Made by a program: the position numbers and the translations under genes
Part shown: positions 25,211 through 34,253 of the stretch, one piece after another
Numbering within the stretch: position 1 is the stretch's first letter
Layout of the letters: each line of letters begins with the position of its first letter
Origin: Pseudomonas sp. Irchel s3h17
Lineage (GTDB): Bacteria; Pseudomonadota; Gammaproteobacteria; Pseudomonadales; Pseudomonadaceae
Assembly (NCBI RefSeq): GCF_900187505.1
Contig: NZ_FYDL01000010.1
Location: forward strand, 124,001 to 188,000
DNA: 64,000 nucleotides
Direction of reading: 5' to 3'
The notes under the pieces: generated by a model
Database searches by the model: none
Seen by the model: only the letters and a program-made list of their open reading frames with translations
Told to the model about the DNA's origin: nothing

Positions 25211-25969
25211 ATGAACAGCGAAGAACAAACCCTGATCGATGGACTGTTTTCCCGGCTGCAGCAGGCCGAAACGGACGGCGCGGCGCGCGATGCCGAGGCC
25301 GAGGCACGGATCAAGGAGCACCTGGGGCGCCAGCCGACGGCGGGTTATTTCATGACCCAGGCGATCCTGGTGCAGGAGGCCGCCCTCAACAGCCTCGATG
25401 AACAAAATAAACAACTGGCCCAACAGGTCCAGCAATTGCAGGCCCAATTGCAACAAGCCAAGGGGCAGGTGGCTGCACCGGCAGCGACCGGCGGCTTCTT
25501 GTCGAGCATCTTCGGCGGTGCCCGTGATGCCCGGCCGGTCCCAGCCCAAGGTTCGTCCGCATTCAGCGGTAATGGATGGCGTGAACCGGGGCGGCCTTCG
25601 TCCGATACACCGTCGCCTCAGCCACGTTTCGGTGGCCCGCAACAGCCCTATGCGGGCCCTGCGCAACAGGCTCCCGCCGCCAGCAGCTTTCTTGGCGGTG
25701 CCTTGAAAACCGCAGCGGGGGTGGCCGGTGGCGTGATGCTGGCGCAGGGCCTCAGCAGCCTGTTTCACAGCAACGCGCAGCCCCAGGAAGTGGTCGAAGT
25801 CATCAAGGAGGAACCGGCCCAGGTCAACGACGACAGCAACAGCGGTTGGGGAGACGACTCGCGGCTGGCGGGCAACGCTAACGACGGCAACGACCAGGGT
25901 GGTTTTACCGATGCCGACTACGGTGATGACAGTTCATCGCTGTTTGGCGACGACGATTCCTTCGTCTGA
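25211..25969 (+). CDS. DUF2076 domain protein
   Basis: A 252-residue protein. The N-terminal coiled-coil (MNSEEQTLIDGLFSRLQQAE onward; heptad region about residues 60-85, rich in Gln) is followed by a Pro/Ala/Gly-rich linker, a hydrophobic Gly-rich helix (LGGALKTAAGVAGGVMLAQGL, about 160-182) and a very acidic C-terminal tail (DDSSSLFGDDDSFV). This layout is typical of DUF2076, thought to be periplasmic or membrane-associated. Function unknown. The ATG at 25211 fits the family start. Confidence 0.85.
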   Translation: MNSEEQTLIDGLFSRLQQAETDGAARDAEAEARIKEHLGRQPTAGYFMTQAILVQEAALNSLDEQNKQLAQQVQQLQAQLQQAKGQVAAPAATGGFLSSIFGGARDARPVPAQGSSAFSGNGWREPGRPSSDTPSPQPRFGGPQQPYAGPAQQAPAASSFLGGALKTAAGVAGGVMLAQGLSSLFHSNAQPQEVVEVIKEEPAQVNDDSNSGWGDDSRLAGNANDGNDQGGFTDADYGDDSSSLFGDDDSFV

Positions 25970-26107
25970 GACGCCATTCGTCCGGGGCGCGCTGGCGCCC
26001 CGGACTGATTATTCGCTGAACGTTCCTTCCGGCTGGCATACTGGGCGACTTTTCGGGCCTTGGGTCTGATCAATCGCCTGCGCTTGTGTGCGCCAAGAGG
26101 ATGTGCG

Positions 26108-26587
26108 GTGAAAAAGATCGCAGTGTTCGCCGATGTCCAGAACCTCTACTACACCGTGCGCCAGGCTTACGGCTGTCATTTCAACTATGCCGCCCTGTGG
26201 GCTGACATCAGCAAGCAGGGGCAAATCGTCGAGGCCTACGCCTACGCCATTGACCGCGGCGACAGCAAGCAGCAGCAGTTCCAGCAGATCCTGCGCAACC
26301 TCGGTTTCACCGTGAAGCTCAAACCCTACATCCAGCGTAGCGATGGCTCGGCCAAGGGCGACTGGGACGTGGGCATCACCCTCGATATCATGGACGCCGC
26401 CGATCACGTCGACGAAGTGGTGCTGGCGTCGGGGGACGGTGATTTCGACATGCTGCTGGAGCGCATCATCAACAAACACGGGGTAGAAGCCGTTGCCTAC
26501 GGTGTGCCCGGGCTCACGGCCAACTCGCTGATTCGCGCGGCCACACGCTATGTGCCGATCGAAGGCGCGTTGCTGCTTAAAAACTGA
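26108..26587 (+). CDS. NYN-domain (LabA/PIN-like) protein
   Basis: A 159-residue PIN-like NYN-domain protein, a predicted metal-dependent RNase. Acidic residues expected for metal binding are Asp in VFADVQNLYY (residue 9), GDWDVGITLDIM (Asp near 82 and 88) and SGDGDFDMLLERI (near 110). The GTG at 26108 is chosen because AAGAGGA lies 7 bp upstream and it removes an unconserved 16-residue extension. It lies 22 bp upstream of the DnaQ-like exonuclease gene, so the two nucleic-acid enzymes are probably cotranscribed. Confidence 0.85.
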   Translation: MKKIAVFADVQNLYYTVRQAYGCHFNYAALWADISKQGQIVEAYAYAIDRGDSKQQQFQQILRNLGFTVKLKPYIQRSDGSAKGDWDVGITLDIMDAADHVDEVVLASGDGDFDMLLERIINKHGVEAVAYGVPGLTANSLIRAATRYVPIEGALLLKN

Positions 26588-26609
26588 TTATTGAACGCAA
26601 GGAACAGGT

Positions 26610-27221
26610 TTGGAACGCATAGCCGTCATCGACTTTGAAACCACCGGGATCACCCCGAGCAGCAGCTGCCGGGCCACGGAAATTGCCGTGGTGATACTTG
26701 AACAGGGGCGCATTGTCGAGCGTTACCAAAGCCTGATGAACGCGGGCGTGCGGGTCCCGGCGTTTATCGAGCAGTTGACCGGCATCAGCAATGCCATGCT
26801 GCGCACCGCGCCCAGTGCCGAGCAGGTGATGAACGAGGTCAACGAATTCGTGGGCACCACGCCACTGCTGGCGCACAACGCCGCGTTCGACCAGAAATTC
26901 TGGGACTTTGAACTGGGGCTGATCAAGCGCACCCGCTTGCAGAACTTCGCCTGCTCGCTGCTACTGGCCCGGCGCCTGATGCCGACGGCACCGAACCACA
27001 AGCTCGGCACCTTGACCACCTTCGCTCGACTGCCTCATACCGGCCAGGCTCACCGGGCCATGGCCGATGCGGAAATGGCGGCCAACCTCGCCACGTATCT
27101 GGAACAGGAGTTGCTGCAGAAGTATGGCGTGCGCGAGTTGTCCCATGATTTTCTGCGCAGTTTGCAGAAAGTCCCGGCGGCGAAAATCGACGAACACCTC
27201 AAGCGGCATCGCGGGCTCTAG
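26610..27221 (+). CDS. DEDDh 3'-5' exonuclease (DnaQ/PolC-epsilon-like)
   Basis: A 203-residue exonuclease of the DnaQ-like superfamily. Exo I is VIDFETTG (Asp8, Glu10), Exo II is HNAAFDQKFWD, and Exo III is HRAMADAEM, giving the DEDDh set. The start is TTG at 26610, with AAGGAACAGG upstream. Substrate (DNA repair or RNA) cannot be assigned. Probably in one operon with the NYN gene. Confidence 0.88.
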   Translation: MERIAVIDFETTGITPSSSCRATEIAVVILEQGRIVERYQSLMNAGVRVPAFIEQLTGISNAMLRTAPSAEQVMNEVNEFVGTTPLLAHNAAFDQKFWDFELGLIKRTRLQNFACSLLLARRLMPTAPNHKLGTLTTFARLPHTGQAHRAMADAEMAANLATYLEQELLQKYGVRELSHDFLRSLQKVPAAKIDEHLKRHRGL

Positions 27222-27272
27222 CGGCAACACACGTCCACCGTGGGGGCGAGCAGGCGCGCGCTCACACGTGAT

Positions 27273-27725
27273 TTATTTCCCGCTCCCCTCCAACTGCCCC
27301 AGCGGCACGCGCTTTTCGATGGCGCTGGACAACACAATCGAAGTCTTGCTGAACCCGAACGTGGCCACGCGGTTGATCAGCGCCTCCAGCTCCTGCATCG
27401 AACCCACGGCGGCTTGCATGATCACGCAGGGGTCACCCGTCACCCGGTGGCACTCGGTCAGCTGCGGGATCTTGATCAGGTCATCGTAGGCTTTCTGGTT
27501 GCCGTGCTGGTTCAGACGCAGTTCGATGACGCACTGGATAGGCAGCCCGAGCTTGGCCATGTCGACCTTTGCCGCGTAGCCGGTAATCACCCCGCAGGCT
27601 TCGAGCTTGGCCACGCGTTCGGCCACGGCCGGGGCGGACAGGTTTACTTTGCGCGCCAGCTCGGCGTAGGACGCACGACCGTTTTCCAACAGGGCGCTGA
27701 GCAGCATGCGGTCGAATTTGTCCAT
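27273..27725 (-). CDS. Lrp/AsnC family transcriptional regulator
   Basis: A 150-residue regulator with an N-terminal winged helix (MDKFDRMLLSALLENGRASY; recognition region SAPAVAERVAKLE) and a C-terminal AsnC ligand domain (about 65-145, ECHRVTGDPCVIMQA). It is divergent from the yedA-like exporter gene with a 163-bp shared control region, which suggests that it regulates that exporter, a common Lrp-exporter pairing. The inducer is unknown. Confidence 0.9.
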   Translation of the reverse strand: MDKFDRMLLSALLENGRASYAELARKVNLSAPAVAERVAKLEACGVITGYAAKVDMAKLGLPIQCVIELRLNQHGNQKAYDDLIKIPQLTECHRVTGDPCVIMQAAVGSMQELEALINRVATFGFSKTSIVLSSAIEKRVPLGQLEGSGK

Positions 27726-27888
27726 TGTGCGGATTCCTGAACATGACTGACTTTCGAAAGTACGGGTTACAGCGAAAATCTCCGTGCTTTTAAAAGTGTA
27801 CTGGCCCGATAAACAGGTTTTGTAACTTATTTTCCAGTGTTGGCCTTTCTAGAATAGCGGCTCTCATTGACCTGCCTTCGAGCTGCCC

Positions 27889-28815
27889 ATGCCTGGCCTA
27901 CGTCGCTTTCCCTTACCGTTGATCGCCGCCTTTTTCGCGTTGTATGTGATTTGGGGGTCGACCTACCTGGTGATTCGCATCGGCGTGGAGTACTGGCCAC
28001 CGTTGCTGCTGGCCGGTATCCGCTTTGTGATTGCCGGGACCTTGATGTACGCCTTCCTGCGTTGGAGAGGGGCGCCGGCACCGACCTGGACACAATGGAA
28101 AGCCGCCGGGATCATCGGGATTCTGCTGCTCAGCTGTGGCAATGGCGCGGTCAGCGTGGCTGAGCACATGGGCGTGGCCTCCGGGGTGGCGGCGTTGGCG
28201 GTGGCGACGGTACCGCTGTTTACCCTGCTCTGTGGTTATTTCTGGGGCGCACGTAATACCCGTCTCGAATGGGCCGGGATTGTGCTCGGCCTGGTCGGCA
28301 TTGCCATGCTCAACCTGGGGTCCAACCTGCAATCGAGTCCGTTGGGCGCGGCGCTGCTGATTTTCGCCGCAGCGACCTGGGCGTTCGGTTCGGTGTGGAG
28401 CAGGCATTTGCCCTTGCCCCAGGGCGCGATGGCCAGCGCGGTAGAAATGCTGGTCGGTGGCGTGGTGTTGCTGATCGGCAGCGCGATCAGCGGTGAACGC
28501 CTGGAGAGCCTGCCGCCGATCGAAGGCTGGGCGGCGCTGGCCTACCTGACCGTGTTCGGTTCGATCATCGCATTCAATGCCTACATGTACCTGTTGAAAC
28601 ACGTGCGGCCGGCGGCGGCCACCAGCTATGCCTATGTCAACCCGGCAGTGGCGGTGTTGCTGGGGATCGTGTTCGTCGGCGAGACCATCGGTATCGAGGA
28701 AGCGCTGGCCATGCTGGTGATCATCAGTGCCGTGGTGCTGATCGGCTTGCCGCAGTGGCGCCGGGGTGCCGATCGACCCGCCGCTGTCACGCCGACAGAA
28801 TCCCGTGTGAATTAG
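27889..28815 (+). CDS. yedA: YedA-like EamA family drug/metabolite exporter
   Basis: A 308-residue inner-membrane protein with ten helices in two EamA repeats (about residues 8-135 and 150-290). The segment FFALYVIWGSTYLVIRIGVE (split over 15-34) and the later LKHVRPAAATSYAYVNPAVA are typical of YedA. Members export amino acids or other metabolites. The neighbouring divergent Lrp-type regulator supports an amino-acid-related role. The substrate is not known; the gene name is by family resemblance. Confidence 0.85.
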   Translation: MPGLRRFPLPLIAAFFALYVIWGSTYLVIRIGVEYWPPLLLAGIRFVIAGTLMYAFLRWRGAPAPTWTQWKAAGIIGILLLSCGNGAVSVAEHMGVASGVAALAVATVPLFTLLCGYFWGARNTRLEWAGIVLGLVGIAMLNLGSNLQSSPLGAALLIFAAATWAFGSVWSRHLPLPQGAMASAVEMLVGGVVLLIGSAISGERLESLPPIEGWAALAYLTVFGSIIAFNAYMYLLKHVRPAAATSYAYVNPAVAVLLGIVFVGETIGIEEALAMLVIISAVVLIGLPQWRRGADRPAAVTPTESRVN

Positions 28816-28868
28816 GGTAAACTGCGCGCCATTGCATACCCGCGCTGATTTATTCCTACGGTACTCCC

Positions 28869-30200
28869 ATGACTTTCGCCACTCTTGGCCTGATCGAACC
28901 CTTGCTGCGCGCCCTTGAGACGCTCGGCTACCAGACCCCGACCCCGGTGCAGGCGCAAGCCATCCCGGCGGTGCTGGCCGGTCGCGACCTGATGGCCGCG
29001 GCCCAGACCGGCACCGGCAAGACCGCCGGTTTCGCCGTGCCGCTGTTGCAGTTGCTGGCCATGGAAGGGCCGAAAGTCACCAGCAACTCGGTGCGTGCGC
29101 TGATCCTGGTGCCGACCCGCGAGTTGGCCGAACAGGTCCATGAAAGCGTGCGCCAGTACGCCGAGCACCTGCCGTTGAGCACCTACGCGGTGTATGGCGG
29201 CGTCAGCATCAACCCGCAAATGATGAAGCTGCGCAAAGGCGTCGACCTGCTGGTGGCCACGCCGGGTCGCCTGCTGGACCTGTTCCGCCAGAAGGCACTG
29301 AAGTTCAATCAGCTGCAAACCCTGGTGCTGGACGAAGCCGACCGCATGCTCGACCTGGGCTTTTCCGAAGAGCTGGCGAACATTTACAAGGCGCTGCCGA
29401 AAAAGCGTCAGACCCTGCTGTTCTCCGCCACCTTCTCGGACCAGATCCGCCTGCTGGCCGGACAAATGCTCAACGATCCGCTGAGCATCGAAGTCAGCCC
29501 GCGCAACGTCGCCGCCAATACCGTCAAGCAATGGGTGGTGACGGTCGACAAGAAGCGCAAGCCGGAGCTGTTCGTTCACTTGATGCGGAAGAACAAGTGG
29601 AAGCAGGTGTTGGTGTTCGCCAAGACCCGTAATGGCGTGGACGCACTGGTGGAGAAGCTCCAGGGCCTGGGCGTGAACGCCGACGGTATCCACGGCGACA
29701 AGCCACAAGCCACTCGCCAACGTGCACTTGATCGTTTCAAGGCCAGTGAAATCCAGATACTGGTGGCCACTGATGTGGCAGCCCGTGGACTGGATATCGA
29801 GGACTTGCCGCTGGTGGTCAACTTCGACCTGCCGATCGTCGCCGAGGACTACATCCACCGTATCGGTCGTACCGGTCGTGCGGGTTCCACCGGCGAGGCC
29901 ATTTCGCTGGTGTGTGCCGATGAGGTGAACCTGCTGTCGGCCATCGAGATGCTGACCCGTCAGGCCTTGACCCGCCACATGGAGCAGGACTTCGAACCGG
30001 AGCATCGGGTGCCGGACACCGATGCCAGCGGTCAGGTGATCAAGAAGCCGAAAAAGCCGAAGAAACCCAAGGCGTCGGGTGGCGGCAAACGCAACCTGGG
30101 CAAATGGGTCGACAGCGGTGAGACGGTGGCCGATGTGCCCGTCAAGCCGGTACGCAAGGTGCCGGTGTTCAACACCGGACCGCGCAAGCGTAAGCCTTGA
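28869..30200 (+). CDS. rhlE: DEAD-box RNA helicase, RhlE type
   Basis: A 443-residue cytoplasmic RNA helicase. It has the Q motif YQTPTPVQAQAIP (about 22-34), motif I AAQTGTGKT (about 46-54), Ia PTRELAEQ, II DEAD (about 155), III SAT, and VI HRIGRTGRAG. The Lys/Pro-rich C-terminal tail (KKPKKPKKPKASGGGKR) fits RhlE, which acts in ribosome assembly, RNA turnover and cold adaptation. Pseudomonads often carry two RhlE copies; which copy this is cannot be told here. Confidence 0.92.
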   Translation: MTFATLGLIEPLLRALETLGYQTPTPVQAQAIPAVLAGRDLMAAAQTGTGKTAGFAVPLLQLLAMEGPKVTSNSVRALILVPTRELAEQVHESVRQYAEHLPLSTYAVYGGVSINPQMMKLRKGVDLLVATPGRLLDLFRQKALKFNQLQTLVLDEADRMLDLGFSEELANIYKALPKKRQTLLFSATFSDQIRLLAGQMLNDPLSIEVSPRNVAANTVKQWVVTVDKKRKPELFVHLMRKNKWKQVLVFAKTRNGVDALVEKLQGLGVNADGIHGDKPQATRQRALDRFKASEIQILVATDVAARGLDIEDLPLVVNFDLPIVAEDYIHRIGRTGRAGSTGEAISLVCADEVNLLSAIEMLTRQALTRHMEQDFEPEHRVPDTDASGQVIKKPKKPKKPKASGGGKRNLGKWVDSGETVADVPVKPVRKVPVFNTGPRKRKP

Positions 30201-30238
30201 AAGCAGCGACAGACGGCAAGCTTCAAGCGGCAAGAAAG

Positions 30239-30259
30239 GAGCAGGTCGTGCGCCTGCTC
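30239..30259. terminator. Hairpin between convergent rhlE and flavoprotein genes
   Basis: GAGCAGG (30239-30245) and CCTGCTC (30253-30259) form a 7-bp stem with a 7-nt loop. A longer scattered repeat (GGCAAGCTTCAAGCGGCAAG near 30214 against GTGGCTTGCCGCC near 30275) surrounds it. No strong T-run is seen on either strand. Confidence 0.4.
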
Positions 30260-31518
30260 TAGCTTTCAGCGTGTGGCTTGCCGCCGCTCCTCAGCCATTC
30301 GACCATCCCCATCCCCGCCGCGCGCCCACTGGCGAAGCAGGCGGTCAGTAGATAGCCGCCCGTCGGCGCTTCCCAGTCGAGCATTTCCCCAGCGCAGAAC
30401 ACGCCGGGCAATTGCTTGAGCATCAGCTGTTCATTCATGGCCTCGAAGGTCACGCCACCGGCGCTGCTGATGGCTTCATCCAGCGGCCGGGTTCTGGCCA
30501 GTGTCAGTGGCAGGGCCTTGATGGCATTGGCCAGTGCCAGCGGGTCGGCGAAGCATTCGGCGGCGGTCAGCTCGCGCAGCAGTGCCGCCTTGACGCCGTC
30601 CAGGCCCAATTGGCTGTGCAAGTGCTTGGCCATGGAGCGTGAGCCGCGAGGCTTGTTCAATGCGGCCTGGATTTTATCCACAGGCCGGCCCGGCAGCAGG
30701 TCGAGGTGAACAGTGGCTGAACCGTATTGATTGATGGCCTCGCGAATCGGCGCCGACAGTGCATAAATCAGGCTGCCTTCAATGCCGGTGGCGGTGATCA
30801 CGCATTCCCCGAGTCGCGGCGTGTCGTCGTTCAAGCCCATGGCGATATTTTTCAGCGGCGCGCCGGCGAATTTGCTGACCATCAGTTCGCTCCAGGCGTT
30901 CACTTCAAACCCGCAATTGCTCGGCTGTAGCGGCGCCAGGTCGATACCTTGTTGTTCCAGCGCCAGCATCCACGCACCGTCCGAGCCCAGGCGCGACCAG
31001 CTGCCGCCACCCAGTGCCAGCAACAGGGCATCGGCGTTGATCGTTTTCTCGCCGTCGGGGCTGTCGATGCGCAGGCTGCCATCGGCGTTCCAGCCCAGCC
31101 AGCGGTGGCGGGTGTGGATCGCCACGCCAGCATCACGCAAGCGTTTGAGCCAGGCACGCAGCAGTGGGGCGGCTTTCATGTCCGTGGGAAACACGCGGCC
31201 AGAGCTGCCGACGAACGTGTCGATGCCCAGCCCGTGAATCCATTCACACAGCGCGGGCGCACCGAACTCACGCAGCAACGGCGCGATGTGCGGGGCGCGC
31301 TCGGCGTAACGCGAAAGGAACGCCGGGTAGGCTTCGGAGTGGGTGATGTTCATGCCACCGACACCGGCCAGCAGGAACTTGCGGCCCACCGAGGGCATGC
31401 CGTCGTAGAGGTCTACCTTGACGCCCGCCTGGCTCAATACCTCGGCGGCCATCAGGCCGGCAGGGCCGCCGCCGATGATGGCGACGTGATGAGGGCGGTT
31501 GGCGGAAGGCTGGGTCAT
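30259..31518 (-). CDS. TIGR03862-type NAD(P)/FAD-dependent flavoprotein
   Basis: A 419-residue flavoprotein of the HI0933/YhiN group. The N-terminal FAD-binding Rossmann motif is HVAIIGGGPAGLMAAEVL (about residues 10-27), followed by the GGxNxxN-like segment AGVGGMNITHSE. The C-terminal GEMLDWEAPTGGYLL motif closes the FAD site. The ATG at 31516-31518 (MTQPSANRPHH) is chosen over a frame reaching 31554. Substrate unknown. It is convergent with rhlE. Confidence 0.88.
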   Translation of the reverse strand: MTQPSANRPHHVAIIGGGPAGLMAAEVLSQAGVKVDLYDGMPSVGRKFLLAGVGGMNITHSEAYPAFLSRYAERAPHIAPLLREFGAPALCEWIHGLGIDTFVGSSGRVFPTDMKAAPLLRAWLKRLRDAGVAIHTRHRWLGWNADGSLRIDSPDGEKTINADALLLALGGGSWSRLGSDGAWMLALEQQGIDLAPLQPSNCGFEVNAWSELMVSKFAGAPLKNIAMGLNDDTPRLGECVITATGIEGSLIYALSAPIREAINQYGSATVHLDLLPGRPVDKIQAALNKPRGSRSMAKHLHSQLGLDGVKAALLRELTAAECFADPLALANAIKALPLTLARTRPLDEAISSAGGVTFEAMNEQLMLKQLPGVFCAGEMLDWEAPTGGYLLTACFASGRAAGMGMVEWLRSGGKPHAES

Positions 31519-31704
31519 GGCGTGCGCTGCGGTTCGGCGAAAGAGGGCCGGCATTCTATCAGCACAGTAATGTCATCGTCGTGGCGGCAGTTGATCAAAA
31601 AACACTCAGCACCTTGCAGGCTATATAGGCTGTGGCCTGTAGGTACTTCCGCTCAGGTTATCCACAGGCCGTTACACAGGCATTGTGGGTAAAGCATCCA
31701 CAAC

Positions 31705-32625
31705 TCAATGACAACCTGATGACTGCCAGACCCGTTGTGCGCTGTGGTGCAGGATCCCGTGGCGTCGCGCCAGGGCTTGTCGATCCTTGCTGTAACCGCC
31801 GCCGATCACACCCATCACGGGAATATCCCGCCCCAGGCAATGGCGCAGCACGCTTTCATCACGTGCCGCGACGCCGGTATCGGTCAGTTTCAGGTAGCCC
31901 AGTGCATCGTCCTTGTGCACATCGACACCGGCGTCATACAGCACCAGGTCCGGCTGGTAGAGCGGCAGCAGGTAATTGAGCGCGTCATCGACCACCTTCA
32001 GATAGTCCGCATCGCCCATGCCCATGGGCAACGGAATGTCCCAGTCGCTTTTGGCCTTGCGTGCCGGAAAGTTCTTTTCGCAGTGCAGGGAAACCGTCAC
32101 CGCATCCGGGGTATGTTCGAGAATCCGTGCAGTACCATCGCCCTGATGCACGTCGCAGTCAAAAATCAGCACCCGACCGACCCGGCCGCTTTCCAGCAGG
32201 TAATGGCTGATCACTGCCAGGTCATTGAAGATGCAGAAACCGGCGGGGTGATCGTAATGGGCGTGATGGGTGCCACCGGCCAGGTGGCAGGCCAGGCCGT
32301 GTTCCAGTGCCTGCTCGGCGGCCAGCAATGAACCGCCGACTGCCCGCACGGTGCGCCGGGCCAGCGCTTCGTTCCAGGGCAGGCCGAGGCGCCGCTGGTC
32401 TTCGCGGGACAACTCGCCGCCCATATAGCGTTCTATATAGGCAGGGTCGTGGGCCAGGGCGAGGATCTCGGGTGGGCAGATGTCGGGGCGCAGCAAGTGC
32501 CGGTCCTGGGTCAGGCCACTTTCTACCAGGTGATCGCGCAGCAACCGGAACTTGTCCATGGGGAAGCGATGTTCCGCCGGGAATTCGGGGCTGTAGTCTT
32601 CGTGGTAGATCAGCGGTAGCGACAT
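31705..32625 (-). CDS. Histone-deacetylase-like amidohydrolase
   Basis: A 306-residue class II-type HDAC/acetylpolyamine amidohydrolase-like enzyme. The catalytic His pair is in GGTHHAHYD (about residue 122), the zinc ligands Asp and His in FDCDVHQGDGTA, a second Asp in YDAGVDVHKDD, and the transition-state Tyr in GGGYSKD. The likely role is deacetylation of a small molecule or protein lysine. The frame continues upstream to 33546, but that extension overlaps the opposite-strand GNAT gene and is not family sequence; MSLPLIYHEDYSP at 32625 is the proper start. Confidence 0.9.
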   Translation of the reverse strand: MSLPLIYHEDYSPEFPAEHRFPMDKFRLLRDHLVESGLTQDRHLLRPDICPPEILALAHDPAYIERYMGGELSREDQRRLGLPWNEALARRTVRAVGGSLLAAEQALEHGLACHLAGGTHHAHYDHPAGFCIFNDLAVISHYLLESGRVGRVLIFDCDVHQGDGTARILEHTPDAVTVSLHCEKNFPARKAKSDWDIPLPMGMGDADYLKVVDDALNYLLPLYQPDLVLYDAGVDVHKDDALGYLKLTDTGVAARDESVLRHCLGRDIPVMGVIGGGYSKDRQALARRHGILHHSAQRVWQSSGCH

Positions 32626-32706
32626 GGCAACTTCAGGGCGTGAATGAGTGAAGGATCCTACCAGCGATGTAGACTTGTTTGCAGGGAAACGGAAGGGGGG
32701 GGAAAG

Positions 32707-33276
32707 ATGGAGCCGATACTGCAACTGGAGAGTGCGCGACTGTTGATGCGCCAGTGGCGCGACGACGATTTGCCGGCATTCGCGGCCATGTGTGCCGATC
32801 CGCAGGTCATGCGCTATTTCCCGGCACCCTTGAGCCGGCTGGAAAGTGCGGCATTGATCGGGCGAATCCGTGGGCATTTCGCGGAGCATGGTTTCGGTTT
32901 GTGGGCACTGGAGCGCAAGGACACGGGGGCGTTCATCGGGTTTACCGGTTTGGGCGTGGTCGGGTTCGAGGCTTCCTTCACCCCCGCGACCGAAATCGGC
33001 TGGCGCCTGGCGCGCGAGCATTGGGGCCTGGGCTACGCCAGTGAGGCGGCCTGGACCGCTCTGCGCTGCGGCTTTGACCGTTTGCCCCTGGAGGAGGTGG
33101 TGGCCTTTACCACGGAGACCAATTTGCCGTCGCAGAAAGTCATGCAGGCCATTGGCATGCATCACGCCCCGGCGGGGGATTTCGACCACCCCAGGCTTGA
33201 GCCCGATCATCCGTTGCGCCGCCACGTGCTGTACCGCATCAGCCGCGAGCAATGGTTGGAAACCTTGCATGGCTAA
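32707..33276 (+). CDS. GNAT family N-acetyltransferase (RimJ/RimL-like)
   Basis: A 189-residue GNAT acetyltransferase starting MEPILQLESARLLMRQWRDDD. This has the ARLLMR opening of the RimJ/RimL subfamily, which transfers acetyl groups from acetyl-CoA to protein N-termini or small amines. The acetyl-CoA loop lies around REHWGLGYASEA (about residues 103-114). The ATG at 32707 follows a GGGGGGGAAAG ribosome site; an upstream in-frame ATG at 32644 is unlikely. It is divergent from the HDAC-like gene. Confidence 0.87.
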   Translation: MEPILQLESARLLMRQWRDDDLPAFAAMCADPQVMRYFPAPLSRLESAALIGRIRGHFAEHGFGLWALERKDTGAFIGFTGLGVVGFEASFTPATEIGWRLAREHWGLGYASEAAWTALRCGFDRLPLEEVVAFTTETNLPSQKVMQAIGMHHAPAGDFDHPRLEPDHPLRRHVLYRISREQWLETLHG

Positions 33277-33383
33277 GCTGGCCGGGATGTTTACAATGTG
33301 TCCATCAGTTGGCCCGGGCCAACGTCTGAATTGACCGACGCAGCCAAGACTGCGCGGCATTGCTCTGTGTGAGGAGAGTCTGA

Positions 33384-34253
33384 ATGAGCCATGTGTTGGA
33401 TGATCTGGTCGACTTGCTGACCCTGGAACCGATCGAAGAAAACCTGTTTCGCGGTCGTAGCCAGGACCTGGGGTTTCGTCAGCTGTTCGGCGGCCAGGTG
33501 CTGGGCCAGTCCCTTTCCGCGGCCAGTCAGACGGTCGAGGAAGCACGTCACGTGCATTCGCTGCACGGCTATTTCCTGCGCCCGGGCGATGCCGGTCTAC
33601 CGGTGGTCTACCAGGTGGACCGGGTGCGTGATGGCGGCAGTTTCAGCACGCGCCGCGTGACCGCCATTCAGAAAGGCAACCCGATCTTCACCTGCAGTGC
33701 ATCGTTCCAGTACGACGAAGAAGGCTTCGATCACCAGACCGCGATGCCGCAGGTGGTGGGCCCGGAAAACCTGCCCTCGGAACTGGAAATCACCCAGCAG
33801 CGCGCGCACCTGATCCCGGAGCACATGCGCGAGAAGCTGTTGTGCCCCAAGCCGATCGAAGTACGCCCGGTCACGGAACAAGACCCGTACAACCCGCAAG
33901 CGGCCGACCCGGTCAAATATGTCTGGTTCCGCGCCGATGGCACCTTGGCCGATTCGCCGGCCCTGCACAAATATCTGCTGGCCTATGCCTCGGACTTCGG
34001 ATTGCTGACCACGTCGATGTTGCCGCACGGCAAGTCGGTCTGGCAGAAAGACATGCAGGTCGCCAGCCTGGATCACGCCCTGTGGTTCCACGCCGACCTG
34101 CGCGCCGATGACTGGCTGCTCTATGCCATGGACAGCCCATGGGCCGGCAACTCGCGTGGTTTCTCCCGTGGCAGCGTGTACAACCGCGCGGGCAAGCTCG
34201 TGGCGTCGGTGACCCAGGAAGGCCTGATTCGTCATCGCAAGGATTGGGCATGA
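33384..34253 (+). CDS. tesB: Acyl-CoA thioesterase II
   Basis: A 289-residue double-hotdog thioesterase hydrolysing medium and long acyl-CoAs to free acids. Family features are FRGRSQDLGFRQLFGGQVLGQ split over residues 22-42, HSLHGYFLRPGD (about 56-67), the active-site Asp region HALWFHADLRADDWLLY (about 232-248) and SRGFSRGSVYNRAG near the end. Length matches E. coli TesB (286). It overlaps the HAD-phosphatase gene by 4 bp (ATGA), a coupled pair. Confidence 0.95.
   Translation: MSHVLDDLVDLLTLEPIEENLFRGRSQDLGFRQLFGGQVLGQSLSAASQTVEEARHVHSLHGYFLRPGDAGLPVVYQVDRVRDGGSFSTRRVTAIQKGNPIFTCSASFQYDEEGFDHQTAMPQVVGPENLPSELEITQQRAHLIPEHMREKLLCPKPIEVRPVTEQDPYNPQAADPVKYVWFRADGTLADSPALHKYLLAYASDFGLLTTSMLPHGKSVWQKDMQVASLDHALWFHADLRADDWLLYAMDSPWAGNSRGFSRGSVYNRAGKLVASVTQEGLIRHRKDWA

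Noticed and set aside
28812..30233. 473-residue antisense frame opposite rhlE
   Set aside because: Same composition artefact; rhlE carries all DEAD-box motifs.
32626..33546. N-terminal extension of the HDAC-like protein to 613 residues
   Set aside because: The extension lies over the GNAT gene on the other strand and has no family similarity; HDAC homology starts at MSLPLIYHEDY.
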